Assembly (NCBI RefSeq): GCF_035046485.1
Contig: NC_085138.1
Span: 326,674,129 to 326,738,128 of the forward strand
Source of the DNA: Aedes albopictus
Taxonomy: Eukaryota > Arthropoda > Insecta > Diptera > Culicidae
Reading direction: 5' to 3'
Length of the DNA stretch: 64,000 nt
Shown here piece after piece: positions 21,902-33,610 of this stretch. Every line of letters starts with the position of its first letter. Within the stretch, counting starts at the first letter, position 1. The notes under the pieces are model-generated. The model did not search any database. It had not been told where the DNA came from and saw only the letters and a list, made by a program, of their open reading frames with translations. Both the position numbers and the translations under genes were made by a program.

Positions 21902-22499
21902 ATTTGCATAAATCGATGGTCTCGCCACCAGTGTGGCTTTACTACTCAGTTTCAAGATGGTATTTAAATTCCCCTGAAGTGGATCAAAATCAATCCACAG
22001 CAAGTGAGCAAACGCAATGATAAGTTTCTAGTACATAATATGCGGTAAAAACTGAGATTGAAAGCAGTAGAACAATGTTAACCTTTCAAGACGCATGTCT
22101 GTTTTATCCTGAAATTGCACCGCGCTCGCGCTGTATATGACGAGCGAGGTTTTTCGGTAGTGTTGTACTTTTTGCAACGGCGCACATCCTGAAGGGTTAT
22201 ATATTGTCTCCGCCATCATGTTCGTCCTTAATTAGTATCCTAAGTGAAACAAAACCTTTGGCAGTGTAGACAACGGCGCAAGGGTTTAATACGGATTCTC
22301 ATGCCTAATTACTTATCACACGAGAAGGGAAGGCTAACACAGGTTAACACCAAGGCACATTGTTTTATTTTGAAAAAGGTATCTACAGTAGACAATGCGC
22401 ATATTGTTAAATGATCAATCCACCAAAAAGTGAGATTGCAAAATATTTTCCCATATGTATATTCAGATAGACTTTGATACTTTTTGCAAAGTTGTGCAC
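21902..22499. other. Gene-free stretch
   Basis: No coding potential or clear repeat recognised. Confidence 0.3.
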
Positions 22500-22640
22500 A
22501 CCAAACGCTTTCAGCAATATTTTGCTGAATTTTGCCGAGCTGAAGGGTCCAGCAATTTTTTTTGCTGTACTTTCAGCAAAGTTTGCTGAATTTCAGCAAA
22601 ACGTTACTGGTGATCAGCAGAGTTTACTGAACAAATCAGC
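22500..22640. repeat. TTCAGCAAAATTTGCTGAA-rich repeat
   Basis: Dense alternation of CAGCAAA and TTTGCTGAA, each the reverse complement of the other, forms a small imperfect foldback. It resembles a common class of mosquito MITE. Borders are unclear. Confidence 0.4.
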
Positions 22641-22858
22641 AAAATTTTATCATGTAAAATTACGTTCCCATCGTGTAAATTTCCGCTAATAGTCACGTAA
22701 CTGGTTGGAGTCTATGATGGTTTACGCGATGGTTGGCGGAAATTTTCACGATGGTAATGTAATTTCACAATATATCTTATTTAAAAGTGCACTAACTCTA
22801 GCGTTCCCTTTATGTGCATGATTTCTCGCTGAATTTTAATTACATATTTTTTTCTGTG
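22641..22858. repeat. Partial MITE, same family as 28621-28915
   Basis: ATGTAAAATTACGTTCC, TAGTCACGTAACTGGTTGG and the right end TTTCTCGCTGAATTTTA match the complete copy at 28621-28915. The left terminal repeat is missing, apparently replaced by the CAGCAAA repeat. Confidence 0.65.
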
Positions 22859-22916
22859 AATATAATTTGGACCCCTATACATTTAGTACCCTCCACCTCC
22901 AGGTTGTATCTTCTAG

Positions 22917-24595
22917 TTGACCACGCTGAAGTTTTTCGACCCGAAGACCGAGACAACAATCCAGTGTGATGCCAGCAGCTATGCATTAGGGGCGGTGCTT
23001 ATACAAAATCATGTTCGCATCCAGAACGCTCACTGCGACCGAACGAAAATACGCACAGATCTAGAAGGAGACCCTTGCAGTTCTATTCTCCTGCAGGAGA
23101 TTCGGTCAATATCTGTTCGGAAACAAACAAGTCACCGTGGAAACACATCATCAGCCTCTGCAGGCGATCCTCAAGAAGCCGCTTTTAGAGGTACCGAAAC
23201 GGGTGCAAAGTTTGCTTCTCAGTCTGCAAAGGTACGGCCTAAATGTGAAGTACGGACACACTGTTTCGGAACATAAATACGAATCAACGAGCAGACTGCG
23301 GAGAAGCGGACCATCTTTGGAAGTCGATTGAGGAAATCAATGCACTCGAAACCGTCGTGGAACTGCATGAAGATCTACTTTTGAACACCCAGCGATCAAC
23401 AGGGCAAGACGCGGAGTGCTGCGCATTGAAGGAGTATATCGTGAACAGGTGGCCTAAGGAAAAATGCCAAGATGAGGAGTGTGCTAAACCGTTTTTCCCC
23501 TACCACCGCGAACTCGTCATGCAGAATGGCGTGATACTAAAAGGTGATCTCATCATAGTCCCAGCTCAAAGTCGACAACTGGTTCTGGATATGCTGCATT
23601 ATAGCCGCCAGGGAGTGCAGGCGACGCTCTGAAAAGCTCGAGAAGTAGTCTACTGGCCAAACATGACGGACCATATCTGGAACTTCGAGAAGAAATGCGA
23701 CGTTTGCAACAAGTTCAAGCCTTTCTAACAGTGTATACCGATGCAAAGTTCGGTTGTTCCGGAATTTCCTTACGAAGTGGTATCCATGGACATCGGAGAA
23801 ATTTCGCAAAACTGGAAGAAGCTGACAATTCTGGTAACCGTGGACCACTACTCAAATTATTTTGAGTTGACTTTTTGAACATACAGAGTAAGGGTGCAAT
23901 TGTGGAGTGCACGTAGAGGGACTTCAGCAGACTGGGCATTCCGCGTCAAGTTATCACTGATTTCGCCAAGCAGTTCACCGGTGAGGAATAGCAAATCTTC
24001 ATGAGAAACTGCGGAGTTCGTCATTCAACCTTATCATCACGAGGCGAATGAGAAGGCGGAGTCATCGATCAAAATAACGAAGAATCTAATTAAAAAAGCG
24101 TTGCAGGACGGAAAAAAACATTTGGTAGATCTTCTCGAATGGCGTAATACACCACAGGCAGACGGATACTCACCTATACAAAAGCTGTTGGGAAGAAGCT
24201 CCAGAGGACTGTTCCCTGCTCCGATACAACGACTGATGATCATGCCGATAGATGGAGATAGAATCCGTGAGAACATCGACTTGCGTAAAGTGAAATCAAA
24301 GTTTCACCACGATCGAAAGGCACAAAATATACCATCGTTAGTAAGGGGTCAAGAGGTGTACGTGCAGCTGAGACCAGAAAGCTCTTCGGAGTGGGCGAAA
24401 GGTAAAGTGGACGATGTATTAAGCGACCGAGATTACCTGATAAACGAAGCCGGAACAAGCTATCGCAGGAACCGGAAGTACGTCAGAGATGCGCACGCTT
24501 CGTTGTCTTGTGGAGTGTCAACGGAACAGTCTACGACCATCGGAGGGCGAACATACAGTACACCTCGTCCTTTTTTTACGTCCATGCTTGGCTAA
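22917..24595 (+). pseudogene. Ty3/gypsy pol remnant: RNase H and integrase
   Basis: The RNase H part begins LKFFDPKTETTIQCDASSYA and, after a frame change, continues VETHHQPLQAILKKP. A linker frame (23357-23632) includes PFFPYHRELVMQNG and ends at a stop within the integrase HHCC region. The frame is then broken by several stops: KAREVVYWPNMTDHIW, CDVCNKFKPF, FPYEVVSMDIGE (first catalytic Asp) and VTVDHYSNYFEL are readable. Bases 24101-24595 are open again and carry LVDLLEWRNTPQADGYSP and LVRGQEVYVQLRP. This order is that of Ty3/gypsy pol. RT, protease and gag are not present upstream. Non-functional. Confidence 0.85.
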
Positions 24596-24843
24596 GCGAC
24601 AAAAAATTCTACTGCCAAGACAATGAGCAAACTCAACATTTTTATAATTTTAAAACACCTCCGTGATTAGAGGAAGTGTACAAAAATATAAAAATGTGTT
24701 TTTTGATAATTATATTGGCAATATAATTTTATTTCGCTAAGTCAATAGTTGACGTAAAATAAGGTTTAGGTGTACGGGTGACGATAGTTTCCAGAGGACC
24801 TTCGGCAACTAGTACACCTGCTGAATTCAAAACACCGATTACA
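24596..24843. other. AT-rich segment inside the gypsy remnant
   Basis: This separates the gypsy frame at 24595 from the inverted-repeat element. It could be diverged pol sequence or part of the insertion. Confidence 0.3.
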
Positions 24844-25475
24844 AACACTAGTTTACAGCATTTTTGAACTCGGTAAGCTGATGATCATTTTTGGTGTAGA
24901 ATCATGCCCTGAGTTCGAAAACGCGAAGAAAAAAAATTACGGTAGAGGGGAATTTTTCTCGACTTTCCATACAAGGTTGATGATTTGAAATCGACTTTTG
25001 TTCTATTTTTAAGCAACGTCGCTCACTTCACACATCTCATTCTCCGTAATCAATGCTCTGATTGAGCTGATTTTTTTACTGTAACTCGCCTACATATGAA
25101 ATGTCAAATTAACGTTGAGAAAGAATTTTTAGATTGTTTTTTTCTTATTGAAAGAAATATATTTCTTTATATATTTTTTTCGAATTTTATCAATCTGACG
25201 CAAAACTTGCATTCAGATGATCGAATGGTATTGTATTCAGCTTTTAATTTATGGAATAAGATTTGAAATTGGTTGAACAAATTGCAAGATATTTGAATTT
25301 TGATAAATTTAATATTTTTAAAGGTTGTAAAACTCAATATTGAGCTTAAACTTAAAAACTGCTCTACTTAAAATTTTTTGAAGCACGGTTCCGAAATCAG
25401 TGCTTAATTATACTACAAAAACTTTGGTCGTTGACAGAAGTTCACGACTTTCGTTTAATTTTGTAAACTAGTGTT
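24844..25475. repeat. Inverted-repeat element with AACACTAGTTTACA ends
   Basis: AACACTAGTTTACA (24844-24857) and its exact reverse complement TGTAAACTAGTGTT (25462-25475) bound about 632 bp with no ORF. It lies between two parts of the same gypsy pol frame, so it is probably an insertion. A related end lies at 18881-18895. Confidence 0.5.
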
Positions 25476-25483
25476 ATCAAACC

Positions 25484-25620
25484 GGGGACATCTACAATAC
25501 GGTCTGGAGAGGCAAGTCGACTGAAACGATCAGGTGAGCGACTGACTGTAGCAACAGGGCGCCCAAGTCGACCAATCAGGCGTCCATTGAGGTTCAATGA
25601 TTATGTACTTGATGAGTAAG
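25484..25620 (+). pseudogene. C-terminal tail of the Ty3/gypsy pol
   Basis: The frame reads through SGEASRLKRSGERLTVATGR and RPIRRPLRFNDYVLDE to a TAA. Gypsy-group pol proteins commonly end in an Arg/Ser/Pro-rich stretch with RPPxRFxDYV. It is most simply the end of the pol whose body stops at 24595, displaced by about 890 bp of later sequence. Confidence 0.65.
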
Positions 25621-27110
25621 GGTGTGCTTTTATAAGAAAGGGAAGATGTTATGATGAGTATGTTTTAAATTTAGGCTAAACTTAGTCAATTCTGATTATC
25701 GATGTGTCTTAAACTCGACGTAATAAAACTGGCAGCACTTATATTCCACCACTAACAGCAGCTTGTTTTAATATTCTAACAGAAAATATCATTATGTGTC
25801 TTGAAATTGTTTTTATTAATGTCGTCATCAGCGCAGTGTCGCAACATGTTTACGAAAATAGAACGTGGTCCTGAGGAAACTTGCCGATGTAAACAAAACC
25901 GTTTATCATTCTAGCGCATTAAAACCACAAAGTTCTGCTAAACAGTTTTTGCAATCAAGTGATTAAAATGTTAGCCAGTAAAAGCTATGCTTAAAAATCT
26001 GTAATACTAATTAAATTTTCAATCAGAAATGATCTTATGGGTATTTTTAACGGACAGTGAAGGCTTCCACGATCGCACTAACATCATAGATATGTATTAA
26101 ATCCTCAAAATCCGTTTAATTTCGACTTCAATCCAAACTAATGTCCTCTAGGGTTCCAAAATTCGACAGTTACCCTATTGTACCTAATTATTTATTTTTT
26201 CGGAAAGCCCCCTCCATGCATTACTATTTCACATTTTTTCTGTTACTATCGTGGAAAGGATATTCTTGCTGGAATTATATTTATGTGTTTAGCTAGAGTT
26301 CACCTTAAAATTTCTAGAAAATTCTCCAAGCCCAAGTTACAATTTCATTGCTGATTGGTTTTGTTTGATTTCCATTAGGGTTCTATAACAGCAAAAAATA
26401 AAATTCACAGATTTATGACTACTTTTATGAAAACCTGTGATGAAATGTTTTATAGTATACTTGAAGATAACCATAAAGCCAGATTTTAAGATTAAACAAA
26501 ACTCTCCGATATGTAAACCTTCTGGCATTCATTATTACCACAATAAAACTGTTCTAACTCTCAACAGATGGCGATCCGTTCGATTAGTAACGACATCTGT
26601 TGGTGTAAAAGCAGAAACTACGACACTGATAGATTTATTACGGTCATCATAAAAGTAAACTTGCTTTCGTTTTATTTTCGCTAGTTATGGTCGTCGCCAT
26701 ATTGAATAATTAACTGACGTGAATAGAAAATAGTTAATTTTGCTCAAATAAGCAACAAATTGATAGTATGCCGCCATTTCCATAACATGCTCATATAAAT
26801 AACCTCTCTCAGCTGAGTTTTCTTGTGATTCGAGAAAGTTTTACTAAATTAACAGTTTGATTTATTTCATTCAAGATGATAATTTTCACCATTTTTGAAG
26901 CGCATTAATTTTATGTTTCTACAATCCCAATATTCACGGTAAAATTGAATGCGCATAAGTCTACGAACACATTAGCTACTAAAATGTTACTTTGAAATGA
27001 TCGCTTTTTACATAAGAATGATGTATCCTCCTGAACTTTAAGTGAAATCAAAGAAGCTTCTCTGCATCTTGAGCTGTCATAGTTTTAGTTAAAAAAAACA
27101 ACAATCATCA
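25621..27110. other. Gene-free AT-rich stretch
   Basis: The first part may hold the 3' end of the gypsy element, but I could not find a second LTR. No gene is recognised in the remainder. Confidence 0.35.
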
Positions 27111-27112
27111 TA

Positions 27113-28418
27113 CCGTCAAACGGGGTTACTTGCAACAGCGGTGTAACTTGCAACACGATGACATACACTAAATGTGAAGCATTTTCTAATAATAATGAAA
27201 ACTAGTATGCCCTACTATTTCGGTTATAGAGATTATGTGTATCAAAGATCGATTTAGTATAAAAATTAGCTTTATTTCTTTGTTTACGGTTTAGCTACAC
27301 TGTTAAAACGGATTGCTCATTTTATCCATAAAAACAAGTATGAAAATCGTGCTTGACCTCTCCCTTATGCTAAGTGCGATAAGTCTGATGACCTTGCTTG
27401 CAGTTAGGGTACCTAATAGTAAGCTTAGCTAAACGATAAAAGTTTGATAAACTTATCGACTAAGTAATGCAAAAAAATCATTATTATATTCGACAACCAC
27501 TATGGGGTAACTTGCAACAGTTGAATTTGACGAAACCTTCTATTATATATCTTCATTTCACGATATATTTGGCAGAAATAACCGAAATGGATCATTTGTT
27601 GATTACGTAACGCGTTCATTTTCAAATGACAATTCTTTTTTAACATTTTTTTACACGTTCGAAGGTTTGTTGGGAAATACCACATTTTGAAGTTTTAATA
27701 ATGTTTCATCATGTTAAAAGTTCAATTTTTGTTTATGAACGCTGTAAAGCAACCACCAACATCAATTCTGAACCTAGATGGAGTAAAATATTTCAGTTTA
27801 ATACCCAAATTAGCGAGTTTGGCATTTACAAAGTAGAATAGGTGTATTTCAATCATGTTAATTTAGCTGAAATTGCCAAACACCACTTCAAACTGAAAAC
27901 TGCTTGAAGATGACTCACTCTACCTTTTCAAGAAATGACAATAATCATTGTTGACATTTTGTAATGAGTGCTAAGTCACGAGAATCATATATATTTTGTG
28001 TTTGAGGGACGTGAGACCAGTTGCTAAACGATATACTCTCCCTTGCAATAACTATCAATCCTTTCATGAAAAATTATATGTCAATTGGTTAGTGTACATC
28101 TTTTCATGGTATGTTTCATGCATAACATCAAAAATTTACAAAACGACTAAATACAAGAATGTTGGTGCTGTTTAATGATAGCTAACTTAGCTTCATGTCC
28201 TATGTTGCAAGTTACCCCACAGATAAGGAAACTTGCAACAAGCATGTATTTCGCATCTCCTGATTAGGTGGCAACGTATTTTGGTAAACCAAGTGCTGCA
28301 TATTATTCTACTCGGGGTAATTAGCGTACACGATGCTTCACAGGATGTTTCAAATGTCTAGGTTTTCAATGATATTGCTTCAAAGTCGGAAAGTGTTGCA
28401 AGTTACCCCATTTGACGG
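27113..28418. mobile_element. 1306-bp TIR element, TA target, no transposase
   Basis: The ends CCGTCAAACGGGGTTACTTG and, inverted, CCGTCAAATGGGGTAACTTG match over 25 bp with two differences and are flanked by TA on both sides (27111-27112, 28419-28420), as in Tc1/mariner-type elements. Copies of GGGGTAACTTGCAAC recur inside (near 27147, 27505, 28202 and 28229) in both orientations. The interior has no long ORF, so it is non-autonomous. Confidence 0.75.
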
Positions 28419-28549
28419 TAACCTCTTTTCGAGAATGTAAAATTGTTCAACTAGGTTTTGAAACAGTTTTATTGCTACTCTTAATGTGGATTGCAAAACC
28501 TCTCCGAGAGTAGTTCACTTAGCCGGAATATGTTCTTTTTTTGTTTTTT

Positions 28550-28605
28550 TTTCCTCCCTGTTGGAAAAATTAAGCCACTGCGTCCAATAAGCTGAACTTT
28601 TGTGG
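28550..28605 (-). mobile_element. Short 3'-end copy of the copy-A LINE
   Basis: On the - strand this matches the last 60 bp or so of the LINE at 33262-38290 (AGCTTATTGGACGCAGTGGC and CCCCAACAGGG-like end), followed by an A-rich tail. It looks like an extreme 5'-truncated insertion of the same or a close family. Confidence 0.65.
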
Positions 28606-28620
28606 CATAAACTGATGTTC

Positions 28621-28915
28621 ACAGAAAAAATAATATTCATGTAAAATTCAGCGAGAAATCATGCACATAAAGGGAATGCTAGAGTTAGTGCATATTTACA
28701 TGAGATATCATGTAAAATTACGTTACAATCGTGTAAATTTCCACTAATAGTCACGTAACCGGTTGGAGTCCATGATGGTTTACGTGATGGTTGGCGGAAA
28801 TTTACACGATGGTAATGTAATTTTACATTATATGTCATGTAAAAGTGCACTAACTCTAGCATTCCCTTTATGTGCATGATTTCTCGCTGAATTTAACATG
28901 AATATTTTTTTCTGT
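28621..28915. repeat. 295-bp MITE with 70-bp terminal inverted repeats
   Basis: The left end ACAGAAAAAATAATATTCAT continues through CAGCGAGAAATCATGCAC; the right end is its inverted copy ending TTTTTTTCTGT. A 4-bp GTTC lies on each side (28617-28620, 28916-28919). Inside are further opposed pieces (TACGTTACAATCG, CGATGGTAATGTA). A partial copy is at 22641-22858. Confidence 0.75.
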
Positions 28916-29039
28916 GTTCTTAAAGTGGTTATCAAGAGGTATTGATGTATAAATCAGAAAGAAGATTCTCGGAATGTTTACAGAAAAGAAGATTCTCGGA
29001 GGATTTCTCAGAATAGTTTTAGTAAGAATTCCTTTAAAG

Positions 29040-29960
29040 ATTCCACTTCGGAGTGCAACCCCGTCTATGTGATTCTTTGAAATTTTCTCCAGGGATTCCT
29101 CTAGAATTTCTTGCAGGAATTTCTCTTGGAGTATCCGCAGCAGCTTCTCAAAAATATTCTCAAATGACTTATCTTGAAGATTGAAATTCCTTCCGAAATT
29201 CCTCCTGGGATTTCTTAATGGATTGTGTTGGAAACTCCTACAAGGATTGCTACATAAGTCCATGTTTGTGTTCAATACTGTTCATACATGTATTTGTGCA
29301 AACATTTCTCAAGAAATTTCTTCACAAATATTGTCAGATTTTTTCCATTTTTTTGTATCTCTTTGCAAAATTTTCTAGAAATTTATCAAGAAATTCTGCT
29401 AGGAATTTCTTCATGGGATTCTCCAGGAATTCAACAAAACGTTGCTTTAAAAAAATGCAATTTTAGGAGTTTCTACGAAGATTTTTTGATTTTTTATACA
29501 TTTCTAAAGCGTTTCTTCCTGCAGCTTCCTGCAGAAACAACTTATTCAGGAATTTTTTAGGCGTTTGTTTGGAAATTCCTGTAGAAAATTCTCAGCAGAT
29601 TTTTCTTCCTCCAGGGGTTTCCTCAACAGTTCCCTCAGGTATTCTCCAGGGCTTTGAATTTGCTGTCCTTCATACAGGATTTTTTTTTTTCAAATATTCT
29701 CTTAACAACTCTTGCAGCAATTACCCCAAATATATTCCACAGCACTTCTCAAGGATTTTTTCTTTCCAGAGTTCTTCCATGTTTTATTCCTTCATTTTAT
29801 TCTTCTAATTTCTACTGTGATTGAAAGTTTCTCCAGGTAGTCAAGGGATTTTTGCTAATCAATTCCATCAGAAATTGCAAATGTTTTGCGAATTCTTTCA
29901 GATGTACTCCAGAAGTACTTTCCACTTGAAATTATTTGCAGATTTTTACTAGGGTTTCCC
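29040..29960 (-). repeat. GAATTCC-type degenerate array, antisense type
   Basis: Loose repeats such as GGGATTCCTCTAGAATTTCT and AGGAATTTCTCTTGGAG; overlapping frames give only Phe/Leu/Ser-rich peptides. It is the reverse-complement type to the array at 30360-31000. Confidence 0.5.
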
Positions 29961-29974
29961 TTGAGACCTGTCCA

Positions 29975-30115
29975 TAAACAGAGTCTACGTAGGGGGGAGG
30001 GGGTCTGGCCAAATTCTACGATCCATACAAATTTTTAAATTTTTGTTTGGAAAAAAAGTCTTCGGAGGGGGAGGGGGTTTGAGATGGCAAAAATGAGTCT
30101 ACGTAGTGATGGTAT
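29975..30115. repeat. MITE-like, GAGTCTACGTAG at both ends
   Basis: GAGTCTACGTAGGGGGGAGG at the left and AATGAGTCTACGTAGTGATG at the right bound a segment with two GGGGGAGGGGG runs. It is like the G/C-run MITEs at 14324, 32389 and 36888. Ends are not defined by a target duplication. Confidence 0.4.
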
Positions 30116-30195
30116 TTTTTTGGAGAATTATGGGGTACATATTAAGGTGTTTCTTCAGATATTCTCCTGAGTATTATCTTGAGCATTCATCCAGG

Positions 30196-30351
30196 CAAGC
30201 CCGTGCACAAGGGGGGGGGGGGGGGTGTTTGGGTGTTAACCCCCCTCCCTTTACCGACGCTCCACCCCCTTACAGACACTAGGCGCCCCTCCGCCTTTTG
30301 CCGAAATTGGGGAAAACCCCTCCCTTGGCGCCACTTCTGTGCACAAGCCTG
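30196..30351. repeat. hAT-like MITE with 8-bp target duplication
   Basis: The ends CAAGCCCGTGCACAAG and, inverted, CAGGCTTGTGCACAGA are flanked by CATCCAGG (left) and CATCTAGG (right), an 8-bp duplication with one difference, as made by hAT transposases. Inside are a 16-bp G run and C-rich stretches. Confidence 0.65.
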
Positions 30352-30359
30352 CATCTAGG

Positions 30360-31000
30360 AATTGCTACTTTAGAAATTGTATGGGCAATTATGGTCCTGG
30401 AATTCCTTCAGAAAATTTAAATTTCATTAAATCTCTGGATATATGCCTGCAGGGTTCTTTGGATGTATCCTTGAAGAAATTGCTGGGCACATTCATGCGA
30501 GAATTTTCGATGGAATCCCAATACATGAACAAATCTCTGGTGAACTCAAAAAACCTGAAGAAACCTCTGAAAATTTTACAAAAGAAACCACTGGAATAAT
30601 TTCTGAAAGAATCTTTGAAAGAATTGCTTAAGCAAAACGCTGTAGAAATTCCGAAAGAATTCCTGGAGAAATTGCCGAAAAATCCCTAGCCCGAATTGGT
30701 TAAATGTCTCCTGGTGGAGTTTTAGAAGGAACCCATAAAAACCAACGTTAAAGAGTTCTTGGAGAAATTTCTTAAATTTCTGAAAAAGAACGCCGATTAC
30801 CTGGAATAACTTTTGAAGCAATTAATGGATAAATGTTAATAGAAATCCATGGACTTGGAATACTTGGACAAATTTTAGGAGAAATCACTTTAGGAATTTT
30901 TGAAGAAATCTTCAAGAAAATTTCTAAAAGAATTCCTGGAAAAATGACTGAAGGAATCTTTGAAAGAATTTTTATTATTCCAAGTTGCATGCAAATAGTG
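30360..31000 (+). repeat. GAATTCC-type degenerate array, sense type
   Basis: Units such as GAAATTTCTGAAAGAATC and GGAATTCCTGGAAAAATG, with no real coding content. Together with 29040-29960 it forms an opposed pair separated by two MITE-like insertions. Confidence 0.5.
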
Positions 31001-31675
31001 AGAAGTGAAAGCATGATTCATCCACAACTGCAACAGGGTTCCTTGGATTGCCACACAGTAATAAATACTTAGAAGAGTTTTGGCTCTTTGTCCACATTTT
31101 TCCTGCAAAATGGGAAGCCAAACTATCATTTGACATATTGACGACATTCGTCAGTTCTCTCATTATTTTTGTAGAAATATGTTTTCTTAGGCTGTAGTTA
31201 TGCCTAAGACACTTATGACTAATTCAAACATTCCCTCAATATTTCACGGTAATCCCTGTTTTGTCCAATATTCCGTCGTTAAGTTATTGGAATGATGAGC
31301 CTTGACTTTTCCCTATTCTATAAATCAAACACGTCGGTTATTTGTTGCTCCACACTGCTTGCACTCATAAAACCCTCTCACACGTCGAACTCTTCAAAAA
31401 TTAGTTTGAACCATTACCTTCAAGTTGGTTTGGTATTCCTTTGTCGATGCTAAATATAAGCTTCACCAACAGATAATCCACTCTCTCGGAGCAGGTACAC
31501 TGGTACAGGTTCGTAAATTCTTTCAAATATACTCAGGCAAAACGATCACTGATCCACTTCACAGAGCAGCCAATTTGCTTCGATTTACTAATCAAATAAG
31601 CTTTTCATCTCATTCTTCACAACTGATTTATTGGTTTTATTCGTTGTACAATTTCACTCCACTGAACTTCAATCT

Positions 31676-31924
31676 TCAAAGCAGCAAACTACGGTGAAAC
31701 ACTTGCACCATTCCATTCGAGATCTGTAGCCGCTGATACCGTGTATCCTCCTCTCGTAAACTCAGATAAACACTTTTTGCCGTCACTTCCGATTGGTAGA
31801 ACATCCTTTTCCATGATTTCGTCGCACACAAGTTACAACTGCCGGGAGCGGTACCATCAACCACTTGAAATCCGCTTTGGTAGATCCAGATCAAACGAGA
31901 TTCAATAGAAAACGGTAATTGCAA
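31676..31924 (-). CDS. Unidentified 82-residue ORF, possibly an exon
   Basis: The frame includes WIYQSGFQVVDGTAPGSCNL and SLREEDTRYQRLQISNGM. Composition is ordinary, unlike the repeat-derived ORFs around it. The first codon given is not ATG (CAA preceded by TTG), and a stop lies eight codons upstream. I do not recognise a family. It could be a leftover exon, a fragment of an unrecognised element, or chance. Confidence 0.2.
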   Translation of the reverse strand: MQLPFSIESRLIWIYQSGFQVVDGTAPGSCNLCATKSWKRMFYQSEVTAKSVYLSLREEDTRYQRLQISNGMVQVFHRSLLL

Positions 31925-32388
31925 ACCAGCGATGAAACCACTTCAACTTCTGCCCGATGCACATGGACTTTTAGTTTATCTCACATTCGCATCACGTCGC
32001 ACTCTTGGGGTGGATAAATTTCCTCCGCTATTAACTTGCGAGTTATCGTACCATATCCAGATCTGCCAAAAATCTAGCCAAACACTGGCACTATCACTTT
32101 AATGTTTTAAGTAGAAACCTACTTAAACCCACAATAGGGCTAAAGATAGGTAAAGATTCCGAATCGGATGAAACCGGGAGCGATTAGAAGTGCTACCGGA
32201 CGCGGTGCCGGTCGGGATTCAACTGACTATGTGGCGGCCAGTTTCATGAATGAACGGAAGCAACTGGTAAAACTGACACGGACGACGACGACAACGACAC
32301 TACCAAACCGGGAACGTTCAAGTTCAGCCGTTCCGTTGCTCGCATTTTCCCATGGAAATGTGGTAGGAGGTACAGAACAGACAGGTTT

Positions 32389-32543
32389 GGGAAGATTCAA
32401 ATATTACGTCCATCGTTTTTCGGGATTTCTAGACCCCCCCTCCCCCTCTGTCACACAATTTTCCTATACCCAATACATGTACTGTCACACTTTTCTAGAC
32501 CCCCCCCTCCCCCAAATGTTGGACGTAATTTTTGAACGTTCCC
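32389..32543. repeat. 155-bp MITE with ATTACGTCCA ends
   Basis: The left end GGGAAGATTCAAATATTACG and the right end, inverted, GGGAACGTTCAAAAATTACG match over about 27 bp. TTT flanks both sides. Two copies of TTTCTAGACCCCCCCTCCCC lie inside. The type resembles Harbinger-like MITEs. Confidence 0.65.
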
Positions 32544-33261
32544 TTTGACTTTTCCCGCCATCCATCCGGCGAGAGAGGTTGGAAAATGCATTTCGCTCAT
32601 TGCTGAGAGTAGGGGCCGGAGATTTTCCATTCGCAGCCTGAGCCGAGGAGAACACCTTCGTTCCAATGCGGGAGAGCGGTAGCCGAAAAAGCACGTGCTT
32701 GGGACTTCCAGTCAGCGTAGAGTAAACTTCTAGAGTCTGATTTATTGTTTGTTTATGATGGGCACATCCCACGCTAGGGAAAGCACCGGATATTATGCGG
32801 GACTTGCCTCCAGGTGATACAGGCACCGGTCAAGCATATGATATTTATGCATGAGGATTTGTTTGTATTGTTGATTTTTCGTGGGACATTAATCCGATTT
32901 GCCTATCAAGTCAGATGCTCCTTATTTTGCGCAATGCAGAAGTTGTGTGATATATTTTCATATAATTGACATTTCGGTATAGCAAAACTGGTTTGCAGGA
33001 ACTTAAAATTTCGTTTTCACTGACAGATTAAACTTTAGGATTCCCAGCTCCGGGAGTTTCGTTTTCATCAGTTGCTCTCTACCCCTCACCCCCTTGAGTA
33101 TAGCACACAGACCCTCTTTTGAGCCCATGGCTCCAACGTAGGTACATGGATCAGTGCTGAAACCTTAAAATTATAGCTAGTTCATCAAGGCTCCAAAGTT
33201 CCAGAATGACTTTGGATTTGCCCCCTCTCCTAATAAAATCATTTGTATTTGTATCATAACC

Positions 33262-33610
33262 GGCTGTTCGGGCTAGAAAGAAGTTGATCATCAATATTAA
33301 GTTCTATTCCCGATCAGCCTAGATAGCCGTGTAGTGTCAGTAGCAGTTCCTTCAACTGGCTAAGAATAACACTACGGACCGTCTGTGGTGGTGAGAGTCC
33401 AATAACATGTGACCCCTAATTCATGGTGTCAAGCGGCTGAATGGTTAGGGGGGTCTAATTAAAACCTAGCTGCTAACGGTGCCTGTGGAGTACCAGGGCA
33501 CCCTCCACAGTATTTTTCCCTTACTGTGTTAAACGGAGCAATGACGCAGGGACCTTTATTGGTCTCCTACTTTTCTTAAGTCTCAATTCCGGGGCGTAAC
33601 AAAAGTGGGT
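33262..33610 (+). other. 5' UTR of LINE copy A
   Basis: This is closely related to 52228-52620 in copy B: shared GATCAGCCTAGATAGC, AAGAATAACACTACGG, TAATTCATGGTG and CCTGTGGAGTACCAGGG blocks. It probably includes the internal promoter. Bases 33610-34183, between it and the next insertion, hold no recognised coding sequence and may themselves be inserted. Confidence 0.75.

Larger units (their letters stand above)
31001..33252. other. Mostly non-repetitive stretch, possible host remnant
   Basis: Less AT-rich than its surroundings (31.7-32.8 kb notably). It holds one unidentified ORF (31676-31924), a MITE (32389-32543) and an ACGACGACGACAACGAC simple run. No recognisable protein domain, tRNA or rRNA. 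Confidence 0.4.
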
